Made by a program: the position numbers and the translations under genes. Below are positions 6,432-13,155 of a stretch of 13,785 bases of DNA, piece after piece. The notes below the pieces were generated by a model, which was given only the letters and a program-made list of their open reading frames with translations, made no database searches and was not told the origin of the DNA. Origin of the DNA: Chloroflexales bacterium (GTDB lineage Bacteria; Chloroflexota; Chloroflexia; Chloroflexales; Chloroflexaceae); the NCBI GenBank assembly GCA_013336035.1, contig JAAXUL010000094.1, positions 1 through 13,785 on the forward strand, in the 5' to 3' direction. Numbering within the stretch: the first letter of the stretch is position 1; each line of letters begins with the position of its first letter.

Positions 6432-6460
6432 ATAATAGCACATTGAGCAAGAATTGTCAA
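6432..6460 (-). promoter_or_regulatory. Strong promoter of the DUF2089-like operon
   Basis: The minus strand carries TTGACA (6455-6460), a 17-nt spacer and TATTAT (6432-6437), preceded by the extension TGTGC. This is the best match to a sigma-70 consensus in the window. Transcription should start near 6425, giving a leader of about 105 nt. Confidence 0.75.
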
Positions 6461-6533
6461 TAGAAATGGCTATTATCTCTATCTGGATGGAGAATTTTTA
6501 TCCCGGGCGCCGGGGCGTCATGCATCGCGCATG

Positions 6534-6544
6534 TGTGCTATACT
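6534..6544 (+). promoter_or_regulatory. Extended -10 promoter of ftsK
   Basis: TGTGCTATACT contains -10 TATACT (6539-6544) with the TG-N extension. No convincing -35 is present. It lies about 42 nt upstream of the ftsK ATG and shares the TGTGCTAT core with the cvpA and DUF2089-like promoters. Confidence 0.55.
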
Positions 6545-6574
6545 GCGGCTCAAGGCGGTACGGACGCGTCATAC

Positions 6575-6580
6575 GAGGAG
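6575..6580 (+). promoter_or_regulatory. RBS that fixes the ftsK start
   Basis: GAGGAG 5 nt before the ATG at 6586. It argues against the upstream in-frame start at 6454, which would add 44 residues encoded across the ftsK promoter. Confidence 0.75.
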
Positions 6581-6585
6581 CGACG

Positions 6586-9177
6586 ATGGCCGCAAGAGGC
6601 AGCAACAAGGCGTCGGGCGGCCGCAAGCCGGCGCCGAAGAGCCGGGCCGCCCGCAGGGGCGGGCGCGGCGAGGGCGGCCTCGGGCTTGCGCTGCGCCCCG
6701 AGCACCAGCGTGACCTGTTTGCCCTGGGCCTGATCACGATCGCCCTGGTCACGATCATCTTCTTCGCCACCGGCATCGCCGGCGGCGCCGGCTCGCTATA
6801 CGTGACGATCGTGCGCCAGGCCTTCGGCGGGGGCGCGATCGTCGTGCCCGTCACCCTGGGCCTGCTAGGGATCGCGATCCTCATCCAGGAGCAATTCCGC
6901 GACTCGCGGCTCTCGGGGGCCAACGTCGCCGGGACACTGCTGATCATCACGGCCATCCTCAACCTGCTCGAGTTCCCATTCCACACCCTGCCGTTAGAGG
7001 AGCGCGTCAACCAGGGCGGGGGCTGGTTTGGCTACTGGATGGTCCAGGGACTCGACAGCGCCATCGGCCGCCCGGCCGCCGTGCTCGTCGTGCTGATCTT
7101 CGGCCTGGCCGGCGTGCTGCTCACCTTCAACATCACCCTGCGCGAGCTGCTCGGCGGCCTGGCCGCCCGGGGCGTGGCGTTCTGGGACCTGCTGTGGAGC
7201 GCCCCCCGCGCCGCGAGGGCGCCGCGCGAGCGTCCGCGGCCCGCCCTGGCCGACGCGGACCTGCCTTTCACCCCGCCGCCCCAGAGCGCCGACGAGGATC
7301 TGGTGCCCACGCCGATCGCCGCCCGCCCCACCCGCGCCAGCCTCTTCCAGCGACCCGGCGAGGCCCCGGCGCCCGCGGGTACGCCGCAGCGGGCCGCCCC
7401 CGCGCCCCCGCGTAGCGCCGCCCCGCCCGCCGTCGGCCCGACGATCAATGTGCCCCCGCCGCCCCGCCCTGTCAGCCTGCCGCCCGAGGTCAAGCCCACC
7501 CCCGCCGGCGCTGAGGCGACTCTCGGGGCCGCCCCGCCCGCCCAACCCCACGAGGTTGTCCAGGAGGCCCTCGAGGGCTTCGCGATCTCGTCGGTGCACC
7601 GGGCCTGGCCCCTGCCCAGCCTCGATATGCTCGACCCGACCCTGGCCGGCAACCAGATCGCCGACGACGACATTCGCCGCCGCTCGCGCCTGATCGAGGA
7701 CACCCTCGCCAGCTTCAAGGTCGAGGCCCAGGTGGTCCACGTGAACCCGGGGCCCGCCGTCACCCAGTTTGAAGTCCAGCCCGCCGTTGGCGTTAAAGTC
7801 AGCAAGATCACCTCGCTCGAGAAGGACCTGGCCCTGGCCCTGGCCGCCTCGTCCATCCGCATCGAGGCGCCTATCCCCGGCAAGTCGGCCGTGGGCATCG
7901 AGATCCCTAACTCGTCTATCTCGGTGGTCGGCCTGCGCGAGGTGATGGACGGCGAGGAGTTCGAGCAGAGCCGCAGCCGGCTCAAGCTGCCCCTCGGCAA
8001 GGATGTCAGCGGCACGCCCGTGGTGGCCGACATGACTAAGATGCCCCACCTGCTGGTGGCCGGGGCCACCGGCTCGGGCAAGTCGGTCGCGATCAATACC
8101 TTCCTCTGCGGCCTGCTGCTGCGCCACACCCCCGACGAGCTGAAGCTGATCCTCGTCGACCCCAAGATGGTCGAGATGACCGTCTACAACCATATCCCCC
8201 ACCTGCTCTCGCCCGTGGTCACCGAGCTCGAGCGCGTCGTGCCGACCCTGAAGTGGTCCACCCGCGAGATGGAGCGCCGCTATAAGATCTTCGCCCGCCA
8301 CGGCGTGCGCAACCTCGACAGCTACAAGCAGCTGGCCCGCAAGCGCTCGGACCTCGAGCCGATGCCCTACATCCTGATCGTGATCGACGAGCTGGCCGAC
8401 CTGATGATGATGGCCCCCGACGAGGTCGAGACCTATATCTGCCGCCTCGCCCAGATGGCCCGCGCAACAGGCATCCACCTGATCATCGCCACCCAGCGCC
8501 CCTCGGTCGATGTGATCACCGGCCTGATCAAGGCTAACTTCCCCTCGCGCATCGCCTTCGCCGTCACCTCGCAGGTCGATAGCCGCGTCATCCTCGATGT
8601 CCCCGGCGCCGACCAACTGCTCGGCCGCGGCGATATGCTCTATATGGCCGCCGACTCTGCCAAGCTCGTCCGCATCCAGGGCACCTACGTCTCTGACCGC
8701 GAGGTCGAGAAGCTGGTCGAGTTCTGGCGCAAGGCTGTGCCGCCTGACCCCGACGACAAGGGCGCCGCCCCGGGCAAGCCCGGCGGCTCCCTCGGCATGG
8801 CCGGCCCACCCTACAGCGGCGCCCTGCCCGGCCCCCGCCCCACAGATGCGTCGGCGGGTGCGGCGACGCCCGAGAGCGGGCGGCCATCTCCTGTTGCTGA
8901 TCCGTCGTCGTCTGCGCTCGCGCCCCCCGACGAGGCCTTCAGGCCCCCCGCCGAGTTTCTCAGCACCGCCGAGCAGGATGACCTGCTGCCCCAGGCCATC
9001 GACCTGGTGAAGCAGCACCAGCGGGCCTCGGCCTCGCTGCTGCAGCGACGGCTGCGCATCGGCTACAGCAAGGCCGCCCAGCTGATCGACCTGCTCGAGC
9101 AGCAGGGCCTCGTCGGCCCCGCCGAGGGCGGGCGCTCGCGCGAGGTGCTGCAGCGCAAGGGCCCAGACGGCGCCTGA
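6586..9177 (+). CDS. ftsK: DNA translocase FtsK/SpoIIIE
   Basis: An 863-residue septal DNA pump that moves chromosome ends out of the closing division site. A basic N-terminus (residues 1-42) precedes four membrane helices at roughly 45-66, 79-103, 112-131 and 164-186. A Pro/Ala-rich linker of about 200 residues follows. The motor has the beta-domain start (TLASFKVEAQVVHVNPGPAV), Walker A GATGSGKS at 493-500, Walker B ILIVIDELADL at 596-606 and the family stretch MARATGIHLIIATQRPSVDV. A second low-complexity linker (about 725-795) leads to the gamma winged-helix domain (about 801-863, with RRLRIGYSKAAQLIDLLEQQ) that in other FtsK proteins reads polar DNA motifs. It is complete, monocistronic in appearance, and divergent from the DUF2089-like operon across 265 bp. 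Confidence 0.95.
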   Translation: MAARGSNKASGGRKPAPKSRAARRGGRGEGGLGLALRPEHQRDLFALGLITIALVTIIFFATGIAGGAGSLYVTIVRQAFGGGAIVVPVTLGLLGIAILIQEQFRDSRLSGANVAGTLLIITAILNLLEFPFHTLPLEERVNQGGGWFGYWMVQGLDSAIGRPAAVLVVLIFGLAGVLLTFNITLRELLGGLAARGVAFWDLLWSAPRAARAPRERPRPALADADLPFTPPPQSADEDLVPTPIAARPTRASLFQRPGEAPAPAGTPQRAAPAPPRSAAPPAVGPTINVPPPPRPVSLPPEVKPTPAGAEATLGAAPPAQPHEVVQEALEGFAISSVHRAWPLPSLDMLDPTLAGNQIADDDIRRRSRLIEDTLASFKVEAQVVHVNPGPAVTQFEVQPAVGVKVSKITSLEKDLALALAASSIRIEAPIPGKSAVGIEIPNSSISVVGLREVMDGEEFEQSRSRLKLPLGKDVSGTPVVADMTKMPHLLVAGATGSGKSVAINTFLCGLLLRHTPDELKLILVDPKMVEMTVYNHIPHLLSPVVTELERVVPTLKWSTREMERRYKIFARHGVRNLDSYKQLARKRSDLEPMPYILIVIDELADLMMMAPDEVETYICRLAQMARATGIHLIIATQRPSVDVITGLIKANFPSRIAFAVTSQVDSRVILDVPGADQLLGRGDMLYMAADSAKLVRIQGTYVSDREVEKLVEFWRKAVPPDPDDKGAAPGKPGGSLGMAGPPYSGALPGPRPTDASAGAATPESGRPSPVADPSSSALAPPDEAFRPPAEFLSTAEQDDLLPQAIDLVKQHQRASASLLQRRLRIGYSKAAQLIDLLEQQGLVGPAEGGRSREVLQRKGPDGA

Positions 9178-9208
9178 GGGCCAGCCTGCTTCGCGCCAGC
9201 GGGCCCTC
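9176..9208 (+). terminator. Weak inverted repeat after ftsK
   Basis: GAGGGCC (9176-9182, overlapping the stop codon) pairs with GGCCCTC (9202-9208) across a 19-nt loop. There is no U-run, so this is at best a weak terminator or an mRNA 3'-end stabiliser. Confidence 0.3.
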
Positions 9209-9352
9209 CCCTCCGGCACGGGCCTTGTTACTCGCGCCGCTAGGATTATGTTAGGCAAGCCCCTCGTGTACAAAGGCGTCGGGGCGCTTACCACCTGCGA
9301 TGGCCGGGATACTCTATGCACCTCTGGCGTGCGTTATGAAGGGGATACTGCG

Positions 9353-9658
9353 ATGAGCGCTGAGCAGCAGGCCAACGGTGACCACGGCGCGGCCGAGCCC
9401 GCGTGGAGCGAGCAGTATTGCATGAGCCAGTGGTGCCGCGGAGCACGCTGGTTCATCAGGCCGGACAGCCGCGGCGAGCAGCTCTGGGTTATCGCCGAGA
9501 GCCCCGACTCGGCGCCGTGGTCTGTGGCCGCCGCTGCGGCGGTCTGCCCGCTGTGCGGCGAGCACCTGGTGGCCCACATCGAGGGCGTCGGCGAGATCGA
9601 GGGCGAGATGCCCGCCGCAATCCTTCGCTTCATCCGCTCCCTCGACGTTATCGTCTGA
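9353..9658 (+). CDS. Small Cys-containing protein of unknown function
   Basis: A 101-residue protein I do not recognise. After a hydrophilic start (MSAEQQANGDHGAAEPAWSE) it has two Cys pairs, YCMSQWCRG near residue 24 and VCPLCGEH near residue 63. The second is a typical CPxCG knuckle, so a zinc-ribbon-like fold is plausible. The intervening segment is Trp- and Arg-containing and the C-terminus is an Ile/Glu-rich helix (GEMPAAILRFIRSLDVIV). There is no signal peptide or membrane segment. The start at 9353 is preferred because AAGGGG lies about 8 nt upstream; the frame remains open to 9248 but that part is unremarkable. It stands alone after ftsK and converges on the histidine kinase with 9 bp between stop codons. 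A weak TTGTTA-16-TATGTT promoter is possible at 9225-9252. Confidence 0.65.
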   Translation: MSAEQQANGDHGAAEPAWSEQYCMSQWCRGARWFIRPDSRGEQLWVIAESPDSAPWSVAAAAAVCPLCGEHLVAHIEGVGEIEGEMPAAILRFIRSLDVIV

Positions 9659-9670
9659 GCGCTCGGCTCA
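9656..9670. repeat. Palindrome spanning two convergent stop codons
   Basis: TGAGC-GCTCG-GCTCA contains the stop of the small plus-strand gene (9656-9658) and the stop of the minus-strand kinase (9668-9670). Its core includes the palindrome GAGCGCTC, the same 8-mer as in the 25-bp repeat at the other convergent junction. It could act as a compact bidirectional terminator stem, though there is no U-run. Confidence 0.45.
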
Positions 9671-11260
9671 TCCCCGCCCGCCCTCGCGAGGCCGCAGCCA
9701 TCTGTCGATGGCCTTGCGCAGATCGGCGAGGATTACTGGCTTGGTCATGTAGTCGTCCGCCCCGGCTCGCAGGCAGCGCTCGCGGTCGCCCGGCATTGCC
9801 AGCGCGGTCACGGCAATGATCGGCACTTTTCTGAGCGTGGGCTCGGCGCGAAGGCGGCGCGTCACCTCAAACCCATCCATGTCCGGCATCTGGATATCCA
9901 TCAGGATGATCGCCGGGTGGGCCTCGTGCGCCAGCGCCAGCGCCTCTGCGCCGCTGTGCGCCCATAGGATGTCGTAGCCGAGGCTGCCCAGATAGTCGAC
10001 GACAAGCTCGCCATTGCCCTCGTTGTCCTCGACCAGCAGGATCATGGGCATACGCCTGGCTGCTAGGCGCGGCTCAGCGGGCTGGGGCTCGGCCGGCACA
10101 GACGGCGCCTGGCTCGCGACCTCGCTCGCGCCGTCTGTGCGGCGCCAGGGGAGCGTGACGGTGAAGCGGCTGCCGGCCCCGACCGTGCTCTCTACCGCGA
10201 CGCTGCCGCCCTGTAGCGCTGCCATGCTGTAGACCAGCGCCAGGCCGAGGCCGGTGCCCTCGTGCTGACGGGATAGGCGGCTGTCGAGCTGGACGAAGGG
10301 CTGGAACAGGCGGCCCAGCTGCTCGGGGGCGATCCCAATCCCGGTGTCCCACACCGCGAAGCAGACTATCTCCTGGCCCGCGTCGCCGTGGACCTCAAGG
10401 CCTACGCTTCCGCCGCCCGGCGTGAACTTCACCGCGTTCGAGAGCAGGTTCGTCAGGATCTGCTTCAGTCGCCGCCCGTCGGCCCACATGCTCGAGACCT
10501 GTGGGTCGATCCTGTGCTGGACCGTGATCTGCTTCTTGAGGGCGGCCTGTCGAACCATGCGTAGGCTGGCGGCGCAGACCTGCTCTACGCTCACCGGCGT
10601 GAACTCCAGGTCCATCTTGCCGGCCCCGACCTTCGCAACATCGAGGATGTCAGTGATCAAGTCAAGCAGGTGGCGGCCGCTCTCCTCGATCATCTTAAGC
10701 GCGCGGGCCTGCCGCTCGTTGAGCGGCCCATAGGCCTGCTCGCGCAGCGCCTCCGAGAGGCCGAGCACGGCGTTGAGCGGCGTGCGTAGCTCGTGGCTCA
10801 TACTGGCCAGGAATTCATCCTTGGCGTGGTTGGCGCGCTCGGCCTCGGTGCGCGCCTGCTCCTCGGCGCGATGGGCCGCCTCGGCCGTTTTTCGCGCTTG
10901 CAGCAGATCTTGCTCGAACTGGTCGCGCTGGCGCATCGAGACGACGACCCAGTCGTACACTATGCCCCCCTCGTGCTCGCGGCGCACCGCGTTGGCCAGC
11001 ACGGGCATATCCACGCCGCTGTGGGCTCGTAGCGTTATGTATAGCTCTTCTACCTTGCCCTCCAGCTTCAGGCGAGGGAAGACGTACAGGCGGACGAAGA
11101 CCCGGCTCCCTGTTGAGAGCAGCATATCGAAATGCTGGCCCAGCAGGGAGCCGCGCTCGTAGCCGAGCATGTGCAGCAAGGTTGTGTTGGCCAACAGGAT
11201 CAAGCCATCGTCGGCGGTGATCGCGAAGCCGCATGGGGCAGTGTCGAGCAGGTCGTACAT
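9668..11260 (-). CDS. PAS hybrid histidine kinase with C-terminal receiver
   Basis: A 530-residue soluble sensor kinase with no membrane helices. Residues 1-108 are a PAS domain (MYDLLDTAPCGFAITADDGL) whose second half (FPRLKLEGKVEELYITLRAH) resembles PAS domains that precede PP2C phosphatases. Residues 110-150 form a charged coiled-coil linker. HisKA has the phosphoacceptor H156 in SMSHELRTPLN. HATPase_c has the N box around N275, G1 DTGIGIAP at 305-312 and G2 GTGLGL at 335-340. A Pro/Ala linker leads to a receiver (405-523) with E411/D412, phosphoacceptor D455 in LMDIQMPDMDG, T485 and K507. All catalytic residues are present. It starts 8 nt after the RsbQ-like stop with GAGG upstream, so the two are co-transcribed. 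I infer that the PAS domain senses what the hydrolase makes or binds. Confidence 0.93.
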   Translation of the reverse strand: MYDLLDTAPCGFAITADDGLILLANTTLLHMLGYERGSLLGQHFDMLLSTGSRVFVRLYVFPRLKLEGKVEELYITLRAHSGVDMPVLANAVRREHEGGIVYDWVVVSMRQRDQFEQDLLQARKTAEAAHRAEEQARTEAERANHAKDEFLASMSHELRTPLNAVLGLSEALREQAYGPLNERQARALKMIEESGRHLLDLITDILDVAKVGAGKMDLEFTPVSVEQVCAASLRMVRQAALKKQITVQHRIDPQVSSMWADGRRLKQILTNLLSNAVKFTPGGGSVGLEVHGDAGQEIVCFAVWDTGIGIAPEQLGRLFQPFVQLDSRLSRQHEGTGLGLALVYSMAALQGGSVAVESTVGAGSRFTVTLPWRRTDGASEVASQAPSVPAEPQPAEPRLAARRMPMILLVEDNEGNGELVVDYLGSLGYDILWAHSGAEALALAHEAHPAIILMDIQMPDMDGFEVTRRLRAEPTLRKVPIIAVTALAMPGDRERCLRAGADDYMTKPVILADLRKAIDRWLRPREGGRG

Positions 11261-11268
11261 ACGGCGCC

Positions 11269-12087
11269 TCAGGCCTGGAGTAAGGGCTGTGCCAGGTACT
11301 TCCGGATGAGCCGGATCGTCTCTTCAGCATGGCTGACGTGGGGGTAATGGCCGGTGGCCTGCATCATCCACTGCATGCTTGCCGGCAAGTGGCGGTGCAG
11401 ATAGTCCGCCGCCTCGGGCGGGACAATCATATCATCGGCACACTGGAGGATAAGCGATGGAACCGTAGCGGCGGGCAGATCGGCGCGGTGATCGATGAAG
11501 AAGGTGGTCGCGGCGAAGTGCTGCGCGATCTGCGGGTCGGTCGCGCGGATGCTCGCCTCGAGCTCGCGCGCCAGATCGGGGCGCTCCGCATTCCGCATCA
11601 CCAGGGGCGCGAGGTAGCTTGCCCAGCCAGCGTAGTTTTTCTCCATCAGGTCTAGCAGCCCAACGATATCGGCGCGCTCGAAGCCGCCAATGTAGTCGGG
11701 CGGGTCATTGACATAGCGCGCAGAGGGGCTAATCATAATCATGCGCTCGAAGCGCTCGGGCGCCTGGATCGAGGCCAGGAGCCCGATCATCCCACTGATT
11801 GAGTGCCCGACAAAGATGCTGCGCTCGAGGTCGAGCGCCGCACAGATCTCGAGCACATCCCGGGCGTACCCGCTCAGGTCGGCGTAGCGCTCGGCGCTGA
11901 AGGCGTGGTGGTCGGACAGCCCGGCGCCAACATAGTCGAAGAGCACGACCCGGTAGTCGTGGGCAAAGGCCGGCGCCACAAAGCGCCAGATCGTCTGGGC
12001 GCAGCCAAACCCGTGTGCGAATATCAGCGGCTGAGTGCCGGCGCCACTCACCTGCACGTTGTTTCGTCTGATCACATCAAGCGGCAT
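11269..12087 (-). CDS. rsbQ: RsbQ-like alpha/beta hydrolase
   Basis: A 272-residue alpha/beta hydrolase with very strong resemblance to Bacillus RsbQ, the hydrolase needed for RsbP-mediated energy-stress signalling and a relative of plant D14/KAI2 receptors. Recognisable stretches are FAHGFGCAQTIWRFVAPAF, VLFDYVGAGLSD, FVGHSISGMIGLLASI, NDPPDYIGGFE, LDLMEKNYAGWA and PSLILQCADDMIVP. The triad is S96 (GHS), D219 (CADD) and H247 (TGHYPH), the same numbers I remember for RsbQ. The ATG at 12087 is chosen over the in-frame ATG at 12138 because GGAGGA sits 6 nt before it and the length then matches RsbQ (about 269). It is followed by a PAS histidine kinase instead of the PAS-PP2C phosphatase RsbP. 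The substrate is unknown. Confidence 0.92.
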   Translation of the reverse strand: MPLDVIRRNNVQVSGAGTQPLIFAHGFGCAQTIWRFVAPAFAHDYRVVLFDYVGAGLSDHHAFSAERYADLSGYARDVLEICAALDLERSIFVGHSISGMIGLLASIQAPERFERMIMISPSARYVNDPPDYIGGFERADIVGLLDLMEKNYAGWASYLAPLVMRNAERPDLARELEASIRATDPQIAQHFAATTFFIDHRADLPAATVPSLILQCADDMIVPPEAADYLHRHLPASMQWMMQATGHYPHVSHAEETIRLIRKYLAQPLLQA

Positions 12088-12093
12088 CGTTAT

Positions 12094-12099
12094 TCCTCC
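12094..12099 (-). promoter_or_regulatory. RBS that fixes the rsbQ-like start
   Basis: GGAGGA on the minus strand, 6 nt before the ATG at 12087. The alternative start 51 nt upstream has no comparable Shine-Dalgarno. Confidence 0.75.
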
Positions 12100-12441
12100 A
12101 TAGCAGTCAGCGGAGAGGAGCGAGATGGCTGTGCTCACAGAGGTGGAGGTGAAAACCGCGTGTAGAAGATCGCAGGAGGCCGAGCATATGTGCAGGGTGG
12201 ATCAGGCTCAAAGACCATCGGCGCTAAATGGGGAAGCTAAGGCTGGGCCCTGACCTGTAGGCGCTCACGGAGTACTATGCCCAATCGCGAAGCATAAAGG
12301 TGAGTTCGGGTAACAATACCACAGAATACAGCGGCACGGAAGTGCCCGGAGGCAGCCAGCGGGGCTGCAAACGAGTATGAAAAATGGTATCCTATTCTCC
12401 CCGGGCGGCCCGCTCCGCCTGACCTGTCTCGCCCTGTCGAC

Positions 12442-12447
12442 AAGGAG
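12442..12447 (+). promoter_or_regulatory. RBS that fixes the V4R-like start
   Basis: AAGGAG, 8 nt before the ATG at 12456. It rules against the in-frame GTG at 12447, which overlaps the Shine-Dalgarno itself. Confidence 0.7.
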
Positions 12448-12455
12448 TGCACGCC

Positions 12456-13133
12456 ATGGAGATCAGGGACAGGACCGATCATGACCCAGCGACCGAGATC
12501 ATGCTGGTAGACGCCTACATGCGCTGGGCGCTGCTGGCGTCTGAGGAGGTGATCGGCAAGAACGGACTGGCGGTGGTGCTGCGCCAGGCGAAGCTTGAGC
12601 AGCTGATCGGCAACTACCCACCCGAGCAGCTCAAGGTGACCACCGGGCTGACCCTGGCCCACTACGCTGCGCTGAACGCGGGGCTGCTCAACTTCTTCGG
12701 CCGGGCCGCGCGCAGCATGGCGCTACGGATCGGCCGCAACACCGCCCGCTACGCCATCGACCACCAGGGCGCGCTCTTCGGCACCGCGGCCCTCCTCGCC
12801 TCGAAGGTCCTGCCGGTCTCGACCCAGATCAAGATGGGCCTGTCGGCGATGCAGGCCGGTTTCCGTCGCCTGTCGCAGAGCGTTGGCCAGGAGCGCCACC
12901 TCGAGCTGGAGGATCGCGGCGCCACGTGGGCCTACCTCGACCACGAGTGCCCGATGAGCGCTGGCAAGAGCTCTGATGAGCCGATCGGCTGGATCCAGAC
13001 GGGCGCCATCCAGGAGGCCCTGCACTGGCAGATCGGCCGCGACTTCGAGGTCGAGCAGGTCGCCTGTCGCAGCATGGGCGCCCCTGCGTCTATCTGGCTG
13101 GTCTACAAAGAGCCCAAGGTGCCCGCTGCCTGA
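12456..13133 (+). CDS. V4R (4-vinyl reductase)-like domain protein
   Basis: A 225-residue soluble protein resembling the V4R-domain proteins common in Chloroflexota, a small-molecule-binding fold first noted in bacteriochlorophyll 4-vinyl reductase BchJ. The helical N-terminal part contains LNFFGRAARSMALRIGRNTA (about 78-97), matching the usual FYG-GAR-LALRIGRA pattern. The C-terminal half has the domain hallmark GWIQTGAIQEALHWQIGRDF (178-197) followed by VEQVACRSMGAPASIW. As I recall the family, several cysteines are common here (CPxC, PxC, DxxC). This protein keeps only C165 and C204, with Ser or Gly at the others, so metal binding may be lost. A ligand-sensing role is more likely than pigment reduction. 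The pentapeptide-repeat gene follows 22 nt later in what looks like one operon. Confidence 0.6.
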   Translation: MEIRDRTDHDPATEIMLVDAYMRWALLASEEVIGKNGLAVVLRQAKLEQLIGNYPPEQLKVTTGLTLAHYAALNAGLLNFFGRAARSMALRIGRNTARYAIDHQGALFGTAALLASKVLPVSTQIKMGLSAMQAGFRRLSQSVGQERHLELEDRGATWAYLDHECPMSAGKSSDEPIGWIQTGAIQEALHWQIGRDFEVEQVACRSMGAPASIWLVYKEPKVPAA

Positions 13134-13155
13134 TGACAGCTATAAGGAGCTAGCT

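Larger units (their letters stand above)
6303..6436. repeat. Three phased copies of GGTGATAAT
   Basis: Identical 9-mers in the same orientation occur at 6303-6311, 6386-6394 and 6428-6436. The offsets of 83 and 42 bp are close to 8 and 4 turns of B-DNA. The copy at 6428 overlaps the -10 of the operon promoter, the middle copy lies in the leader hairpin, and the last lies in codons 4-6 of the DUF2089-like gene. They are candidate operator sites. Confidence 0.6.
12088..12455. other. 368-bp divergent intergenic region
   Basis: This gap separates the rsbQ-like gene (minus) from the V4R-like gene (plus). On the minus strand TGTGGTATTGT (12313-12323) resembles the extended -10 elements of the window and would give rsbQ a long leader of about 220 nt. 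On the plus strand TGGTATCCT (12385-12393) is a possible extended -10 for the V4R-like gene, followed by the palindrome CGGGC-G-GCCCG (12402-12412). A small hairpin GGCAC-GGAA-GTGCC lies at 12333-12346. An open frame of 42 codons at 12125-12253 is probably not a gene. Confidence 0.45.

Noticed and set aside
6321..6443. N-terminal extension of the DUF2089-like protein
   Set aside because: It would begin upstream of the predicted transcription start, lacks a Shine-Dalgarno and does not resemble the family. The ATG at 6320 has a strong one.
6454..6585. N-terminal extension of FtsK by 44 residues
   Set aside because: It crosses the AT-rich promoter region. GAGGAG 5 nt before 6586 supports the shorter form.
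6994..9321. Open frame of 775 codons on the minus strand
   Set aside because: It is antisense to ftsK, His/Gly/Asp-rich, and an artefact of GC-rich third positions.
12125..12253. 42-codon plus-strand frame with a GAGGAG-like sequence 4 nt upstream
   Set aside because: It is short, antisense to the leader of rsbQ, with unremarkable composition and no follow-on gene. It is kept only as a very weak small-protein candidate.
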